Shown: one piece after another, positions 1 through 9,407 of the stretch
Position numbering within the stretch: the stretch's first letter is position 1
How the letters are laid out: each line of letters starts with the position of its first letter
From: Acinetobacter sp. XS-4
Lineage (GTDB): Bacteria > Pseudomonadota > Gammaproteobacteria > Pseudomonadales > Moraxellaceae
NCBI RefSeq assembly: GCF_023920705.1
Contig: NZ_CP094657.1
Location: forward strand, 4,092,001 to 4,156,000
Direction: 5' to 3'
Length of the DNA stretch: 64,000 nucleotides
Notes under the pieces: generated by a model
Told to the model about the DNA's origin: nothing
The model's input: the letters and a program-made list of their open reading frames with translations, nothing else
The model's database searches: none
Translations under genes and position numbers: made by a program

Positions 1-535
1 GTAATAAATAATAATCAATTTTTTTACCTTTAGAATTATAAGCTTTATCTAATAATATACCTGTTGATAAAAATGATAACATTGCATAAATTCCACCTAA
101 GGAGTTAGGATTAGAAAATGCACCATTAAATGGAATGGAAAAACCAAATGAAAAATTTATTAAAGTAATAATTAAAAAAGTCAATTTAACAGGTTTATCA
201 AAAAAATCAAAACAAGCTTTATTCAAATTAAAAATAGAAAAATTAATTACTAATAAAAGAAATAAAAGAACACCTATAAATAAATCAATAGCATTATTTA
301 ATGCTGCCGATATCAACATCAACACAAAAGAAAATATAAATAAAATATAAATAATACCACTTTTATCTAAGATTAAATTATTTTTATTTCCAGTTAATGC
401 GAACACAAAAAAAATGAATATACATATACCAAATACCCCTAGAGAAATTACTTTTAAAAAGTCTATAGAGTAAAAAGCACCAGAAAGTACTAAAAGACCA
501 GCTAAAATATAGAGTGTACTAGATATCTTAATCAT
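1..535 (-). CDS. wzy: Capsule repeat-unit polymerase Wzy (5' part, runs off the window)
   Basis: Reading the minus strand from the ATG at 535 gives an uninterrupted frame of 178 codons to the window edge. The product is very hydrophobic, with at least four or five membrane segments, and contains the stretch NPNSLGGIYAML near residue 147. This resembles the Asn-Pro-Asn-x-Leu-Gly signature of O-antigen polymerase/ligase proteins. The ATG directly abuts the stop codon of the upstream glycosyltransferase gene, so the two are co-transcribed. Wzy proteins polymerise undecaprenyl-linked repeat units on the periplasmic face of the inner membrane and are highly divergent between capsule types. The assignment rests on hydrophobicity, the motif and position; only the N-terminal part is visible. 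Confidence 0.75.
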   Translation of the reverse strand, partial: MIKISSTLYILAGLLVLSGAFYSIDFLKVISLGVFGICIFIFFVFALTGNKNNLILDKSGIIYILFIFSFVLMLISAALNNAIDLFIGVLLFLLLVINFSIFNLNKACFDFFDKPVKLTFLIITLINFSFGFSIPFNGAFSNPNSLGGIYAMLSFLSTGILLDKAYNSKGKKIDYYLL

Positions 536-1600
536 TTAAAAATCTTTTCCTTCATATAAAGATAGCCAAGTTTTAGAGATTTCATTCCAATCAAATCTCT
601 CAATTCCACTATATTCAATTGTTCTCAAATTACTCTGAAGTTTTTGTAGTGCTTTTTTAGCCAAAAGTTCTGGATTACCAATCTCAACCAAATTTTCACT
701 ATTTAATAATTCTTTCGCACCATCTGTTTCAGTTGCTACAATAGGTTTTTTACAAATCATTGCCTCTAATATAGCTAGACCAAATCCTTCCCATGCAGAA
801 GATGAAATAAATAAATCACATGCATTTAACAGCTTAGAAATATCATTCCGTATGCCTAAAAATTTAACATTACTATTGATACCTAAATTATTAGCTAATA
901 GCATGATTTCTTCTTTTTTTGGCCCATTTCCTACTACAAATAAGTGAGTATTATCATCTATTTCATAAATTATTTTAAATGCTTTTAGTAAATTCGGATA
1001 ATCTTTAGGAGTATCTATCCTCCCTATTGTAATTATAATTTTAGCTTCACCTTTCAAGTTAAACTCTTTATGTAAGTATTTGGTTTCCACTTCATCTAAA
1101 TAATAATCTTTTACATTAATACCATTATAAACGGCTTTAATTTTTCTTTTTCTTACTGCACCAGCAAGCATTAATGCAGTTGCAGCATTAGAACTTACAT
1201 TTGTGTGCACATCACATAATTTTTCAGTCATAGCATACATCATCATACGTAATGCTCCACCTTCATAATTAGAATGAGAACTACAAATAATACGAATATT
1301 TTTTTTATTTATTTTTACCAATCTTGCAATTATATTTGCATGAAACATATGCGAATGGATGACATGAGGCTTCCATTGATCAATAAGTTTCATAACTGAA
1401 TATAAACTTAAAAAAAATGAACTAATTTTAAGTGGTATATAAAATATCTGAATATTATTCTTCGGCCTTCTTATAATTTCACCCGTAAAATATACAATAC
1501 AAACTTCATGTCCCAACTCATATAATTTATCAGCTAACTCGCAAACAACTTTCTCGGCCCCTCCCATGCCTAAGCCAGTAATAAATAACATAATTTTCAT
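536..1600 (-). CDS. Glycosyltransferase family 4 (GT-B fold), capsule repeat-unit assembly
   Basis: The 354-residue protein opens with KIMLFITGLGMGGAEKVV, the N-terminal glycine-rich loop typical of GT4 enzymes. Its C-terminal half carries the donor-binding Rossmann domain: a GRIDTPKDYPNLLKA stretch near residue 193 and an SAWEGFGLAILEAMICKKPIVAT stretch (shown split by family as EGFGLAILEA) near residue 268, where the E-x7-E motif binds the nucleotide sugar. It should add one sugar to the lipid-linked capsule repeat on the cytoplasmic side. It overlaps the upstream wzx by four bases (ATGA) and abuts the downstream wzy, a tight leftward operon. Donor and acceptor cannot be told from sequence. 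Like its neighbours it is AT-rich, as is usual in exchangeable capsule genes. Confidence 0.88.
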   Translation of the reverse strand: MKIMLFITGLGMGGAEKVVCELADKLYELGHEVCIVYFTGEIIRRPKNNIQIFYIPLKISSFFLSLYSVMKLIDQWKPHVIHSHMFHANIIARLVKINKKNIRIICSSHSNYEGGALRMMMYAMTEKLCDVHTNVSSNAATALMLAGAVRKRKIKAVYNGINVKDYYLDEVETKYLHKEFNLKGEAKIIITIGRIDTPKDYPNLLKAFKIIYEIDDNTHLFVVGNGPKKEEIMLLANNLGINSNVKFLGIRNDISKLLNACDLFISSSAWEGFGLAILEAMICKKPIVATETDGAKELLNSENLVEIGNPELLAKKALQKLQSNLRTIEYSGIERFDWNEISKTWLSLYEGKDF

Positions 1601-2799
1601 TTTAATTTCTCTTTAGATAAAAATAATATAACAAATATAGATAGAATACATTGTATGCTATAACTACCTATTAAAGTGTATATTCCTCCTAGCACTCCAT
1701 ACTCAGGTATACATAAATATGAGATCAATAAACTAAAAATTAAAACTATTGAAAACAAAAAAACTTGTTTTTTAATAAACCCAATAGCTGTTAATGTATA
1801 ACCTAAAACTGTACAAATATAAAGAATAAAACCTGCAACCATTATTAGATTAAACTCATATGTATATTCTTTATAAATTTCCCCATAAATTAGATTTAGG
1901 AAAAACTCACCAAAGAAGTAACTTACAATAATAGCCATTATCCCTAAAAAACCAGCAATAGTTATAGCTAAAAACAATATTTTTCTAAATTCATTTTGAT
2001 TATTATTCCAAGCTCTTGTTAATCGAGGACTAAGGTACTGACAAATAGAATTTATGAATATACTTCCCACAATAATAAAGTAACTTAGAACTGTAAAAAT
2101 CCCTACAGCCTTAACTCCAATATAATGACCTAAAAACAAACGGGGAATATTACTTTGTAAAGTAACAATACCTAATGAAATACCCATAGGTATAGCTAAA
2201 TTCATAATTGAGTAATCTATTCTTATTTTTTTTAATTCATTAGTTCTTAGAATATAAAAATTATCTAATACAAGCCACACACAAAAATAAATTAATAAAA
2301 ATAATATCAATGCCGTATAAAAATTAAAAAAATAAAGGCCTACTAACATTGCGCCAACAGAAAATACACCCTTTATAAATAATGATTTACTAATTAATTT
2401 GGTTTGATCATGTGCATTATAATAAGCATATATAATATCTGAATATGCTTCAAAGAATTTTAAAAATGCAACTAAAAAAACAACAACAAACAAAACATTT
2501 GAAAAAAAGCTAACAAACAAACAAACAAACAAAGCAACAATTGAAGTTATTAATCTCAAATAATAGAAATTTGAATATCTATACTTTTTTTCTCCATTTA
2601 AGTCCAGAATATAGAGCGGTCTTAACTGTAAATTAAAAATAGCAAAAATTGGAGTAACTATTGCTAAGGCTAATGAGTATTGGCCTAAGTTCTCCTGAGT
2701 CGTCATACGAGCAAGAAAAATTAAGATGACCCATTGAGAAAATGCGAAAACGAAATTTCCACCAATGAGCCATTTTGCTTTATTTAATAGTGATAGCAT
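1597..2799 (-). CDS. wzx: Wzx-type flippase for capsule repeat units
   Basis: A 400-residue, almost wholly hydrophobic protein with about 12 predicted membrane segments, the size and pattern of polysaccharide transporters of the MOP superfamily. The N-terminus (LLNKAKWLIGGNFVFAFSQW) resembles the first helix of Wzx/RfbX proteins. It should flip undecaprenyl-diphosphate-linked repeat units across the inner membrane for Wzy. The ATG at 2799 follows the epimerase stop by 5 bases and the end overlaps the glycosyltransferase start, so the unit is translationally coupled. Within it, at 2514-2533, is a run of five CAAA units on the + strand (see findings): gain or loss of one unit would break the frame. 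The family call is firm; the substrate is unknown. Confidence 0.88.
   Translation of the reverse strand: MLSLLNKAKWLIGGNFVFAFSQWVILIFLARMTTQENLGQYSLALAIVTPIFAIFNLQLRPLYILDLNGEKKYRYSNFYYLRLITSIVALFVCLFVSFFSNVLFVVVFLVAFLKFFEAYSDIIYAYYNAHDQTKLISKSLFIKGVFSVGAMLVGLYFFNFYTALILFLLIYFCVWLVLDNFYILRTNELKKIRIDYSIMNLAIPMGISLGIVTLQSNIPRLFLGHYIGVKAVGIFTVLSYFIIVGSIFINSICQYLSPRLTRAWNNNQNEFRKILFLAITIAGFLGIMAIIVSYFFGEFFLNLIYGEIYKEYTYEFNLIMVAGFILYICTVLGYTLTAIGFIKKQVFLFSIVLIFSLLISYLCIPEYGVLGGIYTLIGSYSIQCILSIFVILFLSKEKLK
2514..2533. repeat. Tetranucleotide repeat (CAAA)x5 inside wzx
   Basis: Five perfect tandem CAAA units, preceded by AA, lie within the flippase coding sequence, where they are read as alternating Leu/Phe/Val/Cys codons of a membrane helix. 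The tract is short, but a four-base unit in coding sequence can slip and shift the frame. Confidence 0.8.
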
Positions 2800-2804
2800 A
2801 TGAT

Positions 2805-3827
2805 TTAATTTAAGAAATGCTTATACCAAACCATTGCTTGTGAGATACCTTCAAAAATTCTAAATTTTGGATCATATCCTAGTAATGTTTTGACTTTAGT
2901 TACATCTGCTTGAGAATGCCTTACATCACCGACTCTAAATTCACGATAAACAGGTTCTTTGTCACAAGAGATTCCATTTTCGTTTAAAGCAGATTTAATA
3001 GCCTTAAATAAATCATTTAGGGTAGTTCTATCCCCTACTGCCACATTATAGACTTGATTTTTAGCTTCATCATTTGCGACGGCCGCTAAAATATTGGCTT
3101 GTACTGTATTTTCGATATAACAAAAATCACGGCTGGTCTCACCATCGCCATTGATAAATACATCATCTCCTTGAATCATAGCTGCCGTCCATTTTGGAAT
3201 AACTGCTGCATAAGCTCCATTAGGATCTTGACGTTTACCGAATACATTAAAATAACGTAAACCTACTGCTTTAAAACCGTATGTACGAGCAAAAACTTCC
3301 GCATAAAGCTCATTTACATATTTAGTTACCGCATAAGGAGATAATGGATTACCAATATTTTCTTCTACTTTTGGTAATGCCGGATGGTCACCATATGTAG
3401 AGCTACTCGCAGCATATGTAAAGCTTTTGACCTGCGCATCTCTTGCTGCAACGAGCATATTTAAAAAACCCGTAATATTGGCACTATTTGTCAATATTGG
3501 ATCGGCAATTGAGCGCGGAACAGAACCGAGAGCGGCTTGATGTAAAACGTAGTCAACGTTTGCACATGCCTTCTGACAATCTTCTAAGTTTCGAATGTCA
3601 CCATTATAGAAAGTGAAATTCTTCCATTGTTCACTAGTAACTAAACCCTCTACCTCATCCAGATTATATTGATGACCTGTAGCAAAGTTGTCTAAACCAA
3701 TTACTTTTTGATTTAACTTTAATAAAGTTTCTAACAGGTTTGATCCGATAAAACCCGCAACGCCTGTTATTAACCATATTTTAGGTGTGTTCTTAAGCTG
3801 TTCCAATACTTGTTCATATTGATTCAT
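2805..3827 (-). CDS. gne2: UDP-N-acetylglucosamine(uronate) 4-epimerase, SDR family (TviC/WbpP/Gne2 type)
   Basis: An extended short-chain dehydrogenase/epimerase of 340 residues. It shows the NAD-binding [12 protein letters not shown] motif near residue 22 and the catalytic triad region: Ser-Ser-Ser-Thr near 143 and YAVTK (Tyr-x3-Lys) near 165. The long N-terminal lead ([18 protein letters not shown]) and overall sequence match the WbpP/TviC branch, which interconverts UDP-GlcNAc/GalNAc or their uronic acids. The start is set at the ATG at 3827; a longer reading would begin at a TTG at 3842. Only 18 bases separate it from the dehydrogenase upstream, and the pair would make UDP-GalNAcA. Whether it works before or after the dehydrogenase cannot be judged from sequence. 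Confidence 0.87.
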   Translation of the reverse strand: MNQYEQVLEQLKNTPKIWLITGVAGFIGSNLLETLLKLNQKVIGLDNFATGHQYNLDEVEGLVTSEQWKNFTFYNGDIRNLEDCQKACANVDYVLHQAALGSVPRSIADPILTNSANITGFLNMLVAARDAQVKSFTYAASSSTYGDHPALPKVEENIGNPLSPYAVTKYVNELYAEVFARTYGFKAVGLRYFNVFGKRQDPNGAYAAVIPKWTAAMIQGDDVFINGDGETSRDFCYIENTVQANILAAVANDEAKNQVYNVAVGDRTTLNDLFKAIKSALNENGISCDKEPVYREFRVGDVRHSQADVTKVKTLLGYDPKFRIFEGISQAMVWYKHFLN

Positions 3828-3845
3828 ATTTTTTCTCAACAAATA

Positions 3846-5120
3846 TTATAAACGGATATCTGACTCAGATTGAGCTAGAACATATTTCAGATCATAAAGA
3901 ACATGCGATGCTTTACCTAAAGATCGAATTGCCTCAATACCCATTTCCTTAAATTCATTATGGGCTACTGCTAATATTACAGCATCATATTGACCTGCCG
4001 TAGGCTGATTAACTGGAGTAATACCATATTCGTGTTGAGTTTCCTCACTATCAATCCAAGGATCATATACATCAACATCCATATGATATTCTTGTAATTC
4101 TTTTACAATATCGATAACTTTAGTATTACGAATATCTGGGCAATTTTCTTTAAAGCTTAGACCTAATACTAAAACCTTAGCACCTTCAACTTGAATTTTC
4201 TTTTTTATCATTCCTTTTACAAGTTGAGTAACAACATATGCTCCCATTGAATCATTTAATCGGCGCCCTGCTAAAATAATTTCTGGATGATATCCAATTG
4301 CTTGCGCTTTATGAGTTAAATAATATGGATCAACTCCAATACAATGTCCACCTACTAAGCCTGGACGAAATGGTAAGAAGTTCCATTTTGTACCCGCAGC
4401 TTTAAGTACTTCTTCTGTATCAATGCCTAATTTATTAAAAATAAGTGCTAATTCATTAATAAGAGCAATATTGACATCGCGTTGAGTGTTTTCAATAACT
4501 TTTGCAGCTTCAGCAACTTTTATACTAGGTGCTTTATGTGTTCCTGCTTCAATAATTAAATTGTAAACTTCATCTATATAATCAGCAACTTCAGAAGTAG
4601 AACCCGAAGTGATTTTTAAAATATTAGTAACGCGATGCAATTTATCGCCTGGGTTAATACGTTCTGGGCTATAACCAGCGAAGAAACCTTCATTAAAAGT
4701 CAAACCTGAAATTTCTTCGAGTACTGGAATACAAACCTCTTCTGTAGCACCCGGATAAACTGTAGATTCGTATACGACAATATCACCTTTTTTCAGAACT
4801 TTACCAATGCTAGTAGAGGCTTTAACTAGAGGCGTTAAATCTGGTTGCTTATAGTCATCAATCGGAGTTGGTACGGTTACTATAAAAAAATTACAATCTT
4901 TTAAATCTTCTAAACTTGCGGTATAGCTTAATTGGGTTGCTTGTTTTAATTCTTCTGGGGAAACCTCTAACGTATGATCTTGACCGTTTTTTAATTCACT
5001 GATACGTTTTTGATAAATATCAAAACCTACAACTGGCACTTTTTTGCCAAACTCAACTGCCAATGGCAAGCCTACATAACCTAAACCTATAATCGCTATT
5101 CTTAATTCGGCAAGTTGCAT
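3846..5120 (-). CDS. gna: UDP-N-acetyl-hexosamine 6-dehydrogenase (Gna/TviB/WbpA family)
   Basis: A 424-residue NAD-dependent nucleotide-sugar dehydrogenase. It has an N-terminal Rossmann motif ([16 protein letters not shown]), [16 protein letters not shown] near residue 117, and the catalytic cysteine segment [18 protein letters not shown] near residue 252. The C-terminal UDP-binding domain holds [16 protein letters not shown]. It oxidises the C6 hydroxyl of a UDP-N-acetylhexosamine to the uronic acid in two NAD-dependent steps. It is the first gene of the leftward capsule unit, starts at ATG 5120, and is divergent from wza across a 360-bp promoter region. With the next gene it implies an N-acetylhexosaminuronic acid in the capsule. 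It is TviB-like rather than Ugd-like, given the residues around GGHCIG. Confidence 0.9.
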   Translation of the reverse strand: MQLAELRIAIIGLGYVGLPLAVEFGKKVPVVGFDIYQKRISELKNGQDHTLEVSPEELKQATQLSYTASLEDLKDCNFFIVTVPTPIDDYKQPDLTPLVKASTSIGKVLKKGDIVVYESTVYPGATEEVCIPVLEEISGLTFNEGFFAGYSPERINPGDKLHRVTNILKITSGSTSEVADYIDEVYNLIIEAGTHKAPSIKVAEAAKVIENTQRDVNIALINELALIFNKLGIDTEEVLKAAGTKWNFLPFRPGLVGGHCIGVDPYYLTHKAQAIGYHPEIILAGRRLNDSMGAYVVTQLVKGMIKKKIQVEGAKVLVLGLSFKENCPDIRNTKVIDIVKELQEYHMDVDVYDPWIDSEETQHEYGITPVNQPTAGQYDAVILAVAHNEFKEMGIEAIRSLGKASHVLYDLKYVLAQSESDIRL

Positions 5121-5480
5121 AAAAGTTAGCCTTATTCCTTACAAATTTGTATATATAAACAATGATTCATCGTGACTAAAGATCGTCGTGCGTAACTATA
5201 TCAGTTTTTTTTCAACAACTATAAAGCAATTGTATAAAAGTGTTTACAAGCTTTTTCACTGCTTATATTTGAGTAATTCTTAAGAAACCAACCGTCCTTC
5301 TCTTAGAAATTCTAAATTATACAAATAAATTAATCATACAAAGCTGTACGATTTTTCTGTGTTTTTTAATTTTTTTTCGGCTAGAATCACAAACGTCTAT
5401 ATCTAAGATAAGCACTTAGTGCTAAACGATTAACGATATCAACTGATATCAATTAAAGATAAATACACAAAGGGTTCCGT
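5121..5480. promoter_or_regulatory. Divergent promoter region between the two capsule transcription units
   Basis: This AT-rich 360-bp gap separates the leftward gna unit from rightward wza and must hold both start regions. On the minus strand a TATAAT (5316-5321) with a CTTTGT about 16 bases upstream is a possible gna promoter with a long leader. On the wza side there is a perfect inverted repeat AGCACT-T-AGTGCT at 5411-5423 and a direct repeat GATATCAA(C)T at 5435-5454. Their roles are unknown. No JUMPstart-like element was seen. Confidence 0.5.
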
Positions 5481-6581
5481 GTGAAATATTGTCAGTTTTT
5501 TTCTGTTCTTGCCTTGAGTTTAAGTGTCGCTAGTTGTGCTGTCACTTCTGGTTTACAAACTTATGATGTTCCAGATGAGGGTGTATATAGAACCGACCTC
5601 GGAACCACTGTTAATGTTGTTAAAATCTCTCAAGAAACGTTACCTGCAATTCAACCTGCACAAACTGATTATCGCAACAACTACCAGTCTTTATTTAAAA
5701 ATCAACAACCTATATACCGCCTAAGCTCAGGTGATGTTCTTTCAATCCAACTTTGGGCATATCCTGAAATTACTCCACCAGTAAACAATATAAATAATGA
5801 GCAATCAATTCAGGCAAGTGGTTATCCAATCGACCAAACTGGCTACATTCAATTTCCTTTAGTTGGTCGCTATAAAGCAGCAGGTAAAACTCTTGCTCAA
5901 GTCAATCGCGAACTTCGTAGCCAACTTTCCCGCTTCTTAAAAAACCCAGATGTGATAGTACGTGTACTATCTTATGAGGGACAGCGCTTTTCTGTTCAGG
6001 GCAGCGTCATAAAGGGTGGTCAGTTCTACTTAAGTGACCAACCTGTTAGTGTCTATGCAGCTCTAGGTCTTGCTGGAGGAGTAACTGATAAAGGTGACAA
6101 TACTTACATTCAACTTATTCGAAACGGTCAAACCTATAATCTAAATACTATAGATTTAGAGAAAGCAGGTTATTCATTACATAAGTTATTAGTTCAACCA
6201 AACGATACTATTTACGTCAGCACTCGCGAAAACCAGAAAATTTATGTGATGGGCGAAGCAGGTAAAAATCAAGCCTTGCCAATGCGTGATCAAGGTATGA
6301 CACTAAGTGATGCTTTAGGTGAAAGTTTAGGCTTAAATCCCTTATCTGCTAGTGCTAGCAAAATCTATGTGTTACGCACCAATCCAAATGACAGAACAAC
6401 TGAACTCTACCATTTAAACTTAATGAGCATTGGGGACTTTGGATTAGCGAATCAGTTTAGATTACGTAGTAATGATATTGTATATGTTGATGCGACTGGC
6501 TTGACTCGCTGGCAGCGTGTGGTCAATCAAATTATTCCGTTCTCAAGCGCGTTATATAATATAGATCGATTGGGACAATAA
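5481..6581 (+). CDS. wza: Wza, outer-membrane polysaccharide export lipoprotein
   Basis: The protein (366 residues) begins at a GTG preceded by AAGGG and has a lipoprotein signal: a hydrophobic stretch ending SVASC with the lipidated cysteine at residue 19. The polysaccharide biosynthesis/export domain follows at roughly 75-170 (YRLSSGDVLSIQLWAYPE, then TGYIQFPLVGRYKAAGKT), with SLBB-type repeats after it. The C-terminus ends in the amphipathic region expected for the helix that crosses the outer membrane. Wza octamers form the channel through which capsule leaves the cell, working with Wzc. It is 4 bases from wzb and clearly the first gene of the wza-wzb-wzc operon. Confidence 0.95.
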   Translation: MKYCQFFSVLALSLSVASCAVTSGLQTYDVPDEGVYRTDLGTTVNVVKISQETLPAIQPAQTDYRNNYQSLFKNQQPIYRLSSGDVLSIQLWAYPEITPPVNNINNEQSIQASGYPIDQTGYIQFPLVGRYKAAGKTLAQVNRELRSQLSRFLKNPDVIVRVLSYEGQRFSVQGSVIKGGQFYLSDQPVSVYAALGLAGGVTDKGDNTYIQLIRNGQTYNLNTIDLEKAGYSLHKLLVQPNDTIYVSTRENQKIYVMGEAGKNQALPMRDQGMTLSDALGESLGLNPLSASASKIYVLRTNPNDRTTELYHLNLMSIGDFGLANQFRLRSNDIVYVDATGLTRWQRVVNQIIPFSSALYNIDRLGQ

Positions 6582-6585
6582 TTTC

Positions 6586-7014
6586 ATGGAGTTTAAAAAT
6601 ATTTTAGTCGTCTGTATTGGAAATATCTGCCGTAGCCCAATGGCAGAATATTTTTTAAAACAGCAATATCCCCAGTTAAATATTGAGTCTGCCGGTATTT
6701 CAGGGCTTATTGGTCATCAAGCTGATGAAAAAGCTCGACTTTGTATGCAACGATTAGGCATTGATATGCAACCGCATGTTGCGCGTAAACTCAATGCGGA
6801 GCATATCAAAAGAGCTGACCTGATTTTAGTCATGAGTCACAACCAGCAAAAACATATTGAGCAAACCTGGCCTTTTGCAAAGGGAAAAACCTATCGCTTA
6901 GGCCATTGGCAAAACAAAAATGTGCCAGATCCTTATCAGCATGATCAAACTATTTTTGATGAAACTTGCCAACTCATACAACAATGTGTTGATGACTGGA
7001 AACCTTATATTTAA
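6586..7014 (+). CDS. wzb: Wzb, low-molecular-weight protein tyrosine phosphatase
   Basis: The 142-residue protein has the LMW-PTP P-loop at its start: C10-IGNIC-R16-S, the Cys-x5-Arg-Ser signature whose cysteine forms the phospho-enzyme intermediate. The Asp-Pro of the general-acid loop (VPDPYQHD) lies near residue 117. Length and arrangement fit the family. It removes phosphate from the C-terminal tyrosines of Wzc, whose gene follows after 18 bases; cycling of Wzc phosphorylation is needed for high-molecular-weight capsule. The ATG at 6586 is 4 bases after the wza stop, so translation is probably coupled. Confidence 0.95.
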   Translation: MEFKNILVVCIGNICRSPMAEYFLKQQYPQLNIESAGISGLIGHQADEKARLCMQRLGIDMQPHVARKLNAEHIKRADLILVMSHNQQKHIEQTWPFAKGKTYRLGHWQNKNVPDPYQHDQTIFDETCQLIQQCVDDWKPYI

Positions 7015-7032
7015 CATTCAGATTTTAAGCTT

Positions 7033-9216
7033 ATGAACCAAAATACTAATACCGAAGATACAATTGATCTAAAGGAATTATTCTTTTCACTGATTGCTCA
7101 GTGGAAACTTATCGCCCTCTGCATTATTTTAAGCCTTGTATGTGCACTACTCTATTTACGTGTGACGCCAGATACCTACTCGGTTGATGCATTAGTTCAG
7201 GTTGAAGACAGCAAAGGGGCTTCTGCTGCACTTTTAGGTGATTTATCACAGATGATTGAGCAAAAATCTCCTGCTCAAGCTGAAATTGAAATTCTAAAGT
7301 CTCGGTTAGTTCTAGGCTCGGTTATTAAAGAATTACATCTAGATATTCACGTTTCCAGTACAGAAAACACACTGACTCATCGTTTATTAAGTGACACTGA
7401 ATATAAAGCTGAATACACTAAAAACTCAGTTTTATTTAAAGATGGCACTAAAAGTTTTGATATACGAAGATTTGAAGTACCTCAATATTATTTAGACAAA
7501 CATCTTTTATTAAGCTTTAATCAAAAATCTTTTAAATTAATAGATCCTGAGACAGATGAGGTTGTACTCACTGCTCCAATAAATCAAAATAATCAAATTA
7601 CAGGAGCCAATGGAATATGGAAGGTCGCAATCTTTACTAGAGATCTGTTAAGTTCAAAATATAATATTGAAAAACTATCTATTCCAGCAGCTGTAGACAA
7701 CATAAGTTCAAATTATTCTGTAGCAGAACGCGGTAAATTAACGGGTATTCTTGGCTTAAATTACCAAGGGCATGACAAAGAACATATTACTCAAGTCTTA
7801 AATGCGATTTTAGTAACCTACGGCGCCCAAAATGTTGAGCGCCGTTCCGCAGAATCTGCTCAAACTTTAAAGTTTTTGGATGAACAACTCCCAGATCTTA
7901 AAAAGCAATTAGATGATGCAGAACGTCAATTTAACAAATTCCGTCAACAGTACAACACTGTTGATGTGACTAAAGAATCAGAGTTATATTTAACTCAAAG
8001 TATTACACTAGAAACAAAGAAAGCTGAGCTCGAACAAAAACAAGCGGAAATGGCAGCAAAATATACAGCTGAACACCCTGCAATGCGTGAAATTAATGGT
8101 CAACTTACAGCCGTTAATAAACAAATTGGTGAGCTCAACAGTACTTTGAAACAATTACCAGATGTACAACGCCAATATTTACAGCTGTATCGCGAAGTTG
8201 AAGTTAAAACTCAGCTTTATACAGCACTACTCAACTCTTATCAGCAACTCCGTATCGCAAAAGCAGGTGAGATCGGAAATGTACGCATAGTTGATACTGC
8301 CGTTGAGCCAGTCGAACCCATTAAACCTAAAAAGTTACAAGTCCTTATCTTATCCTTATTCTTAGGCGGATTTATTGGGACAGTTATTGCGTTACTTCGT
8401 AATATGTTACGTACAGGAATTAAAGATTCTGGACAAATTGAAAATGAACTGGATTTACCTGTTTATGCAACAGTTCCACGCTCTCCAATTCAAGAAAGTC
8501 GCATCAAAATTTTAAAGAAGAAGAAGAGTATTCCTATTCTTGCTGTTAAAAATAGTGATGATATTGCAATTGAAAGCTTACGTAGTATCCGTACTGCGAT
8601 TCACTTTGCATTGGCGAGCGCGAAAAATAACATCATTATGATTGCAGGCCCTTCTCCAGAAGTAGGTAAATCATTTATTTCAACCAACCTCGCAACGATT
8701 TTTGCACAAGGTGATAAACGTGTATTACTCATTGATGCCGATATGCGTCGCGGTTATATGCACAAATATTTCGATGTTGATGTCAAACCAGGTCTTTCTG
8801 AATTATTGAGTGGACAAGCTGATCTACAAAAAGTTTTGCATAAGACTCCTGTGGCAAACCTTGATGTGATTACGCGTGGTAAGAGTCCAACAAATCCTTC
8901 AGAGATTTTAAGCTCAAACCAATTTAAAGAATTACTTGAACAGCTACAAACTCAATATGACCACATCATTATTGATACTCCACCAGTACTTGCAGTAACT
9001 GATGGTATTATTATTTCGCAATACACTGGTGTGAACTTAATTGTTGCTCGTTATGCTAAATCACAAATGAAAGAGCTTGAATTAACACTTAATCGCTTTG
9101 AACAAGCGGGTGTTAAAGTCAACGGCTTTATTCTCAATGACATTCAACGTGCTAGTGCTGGTTATGGTTACGGCTATAACTACGCCTATGCTTATAAAGC
9201 ACAAAAAGAAGATTAA
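7033..9216 (+). CDS. wzc: Wzc, capsule tyrosine autokinase / chain-length regulator
   Basis: A 727-residue BY-kinase. Residues 10-50 hold the first Wzz-domain membrane helix. A long periplasmic region rich in coiled coil (about 270-410) follows, and a second helix lies near 435 (LQVLILSLFLGGFIGTVIALL). The cytoplasmic kinase has Walker A at about 539-547 (GPSPEVGKS), Walker A' (VLLIDADMR) and Walker B (IIIDTPP). The tail YGYGYNYAYAY is the tyrosine cluster that is autophosphorylated and reset by Wzb. It contacts Wza across the periplasm and controls chain length and export. It is the last gene of the operon and is followed by a strong terminator. Confidence 0.96.
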   Translation: MNQNTNTEDTIDLKELFFSLIAQWKLIALCIILSLVCALLYLRVTPDTYSVDALVQVEDSKGASAALLGDLSQMIEQKSPAQAEIEILKSRLVLGSVIKELHLDIHVSSTENTLTHRLLSDTEYKAEYTKNSVLFKDGTKSFDIRRFEVPQYYLDKHLLLSFNQKSFKLIDPETDEVVLTAPINQNNQITGANGIWKVAIFTRDLLSSKYNIEKLSIPAAVDNISSNYSVAERGKLTGILGLNYQGHDKEHITQVLNAILVTYGAQNVERRSAESAQTLKFLDEQLPDLKKQLDDAERQFNKFRQQYNTVDVTKESELYLTQSITLETKKAELEQKQAEMAAKYTAEHPAMREINGQLTAVNKQIGELNSTLKQLPDVQRQYLQLYREVEVKTQLYTALLNSYQQLRIAKAGEIGNVRIVDTAVEPVEPIKPKKLQVLILSLFLGGFIGTVIALLRNMLRTGIKDSGQIENELDLPVYATVPRSPIQESRIKILKKKKSIPILAVKNSDDIAIESLRSIRTAIHFALASAKNNIIMIAGPSPEVGKSFISTNLATIFAQGDKRVLLIDADMRRGYMHKYFDVDVKPGLSELLSGQADLQKVLHKTPVANLDVITRGKSPTNPSEILSSNQFKELLEQLQTQYDHIIIDTPPVLAVTDGIIISQYTGVNLIVARYAKSQMKELELTLNRFEQAGVKVNGFILNDIQRASAGYGYGYNYAYAYKAQKED

Positions 9217-9228
9217 GCATAAAGTCAT

Positions 9229-9261
9229 AAAAAAACCGGATCAAATGATCCGGTTTTTTTT
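9229..9261 (+). terminator. Rho-independent terminator after wzc
   Basis: AAAAACCGGATC pairs with GATCCGGTTTTT around an AAAT loop, followed by a T-tract, 12 bases past the wzc stop. It closes the wza-wzb-wzc operon. Confidence 0.9.
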
Positions 9262-9407
9262 ATTTAAGATTTTTTAAGTATATCCCTACTAAAACTAACT
9301 AAAATATATAAAAAACCACTCGTTTTTTTTCTTAAACATTCTATGCTTAAGCATGCTAAGATCAAAAGCAGCCTTTTAGACTCAAATGATTATTTTTGGA
9401 ACCTTTT

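Noticed and set aside
135..350. 71-codon + strand frame
   Set aside because: It is the antisense of the wzy fragment, whose reading shows a polymerase motif and membrane helices; the + frame is a Lys/Asn-rich shadow.
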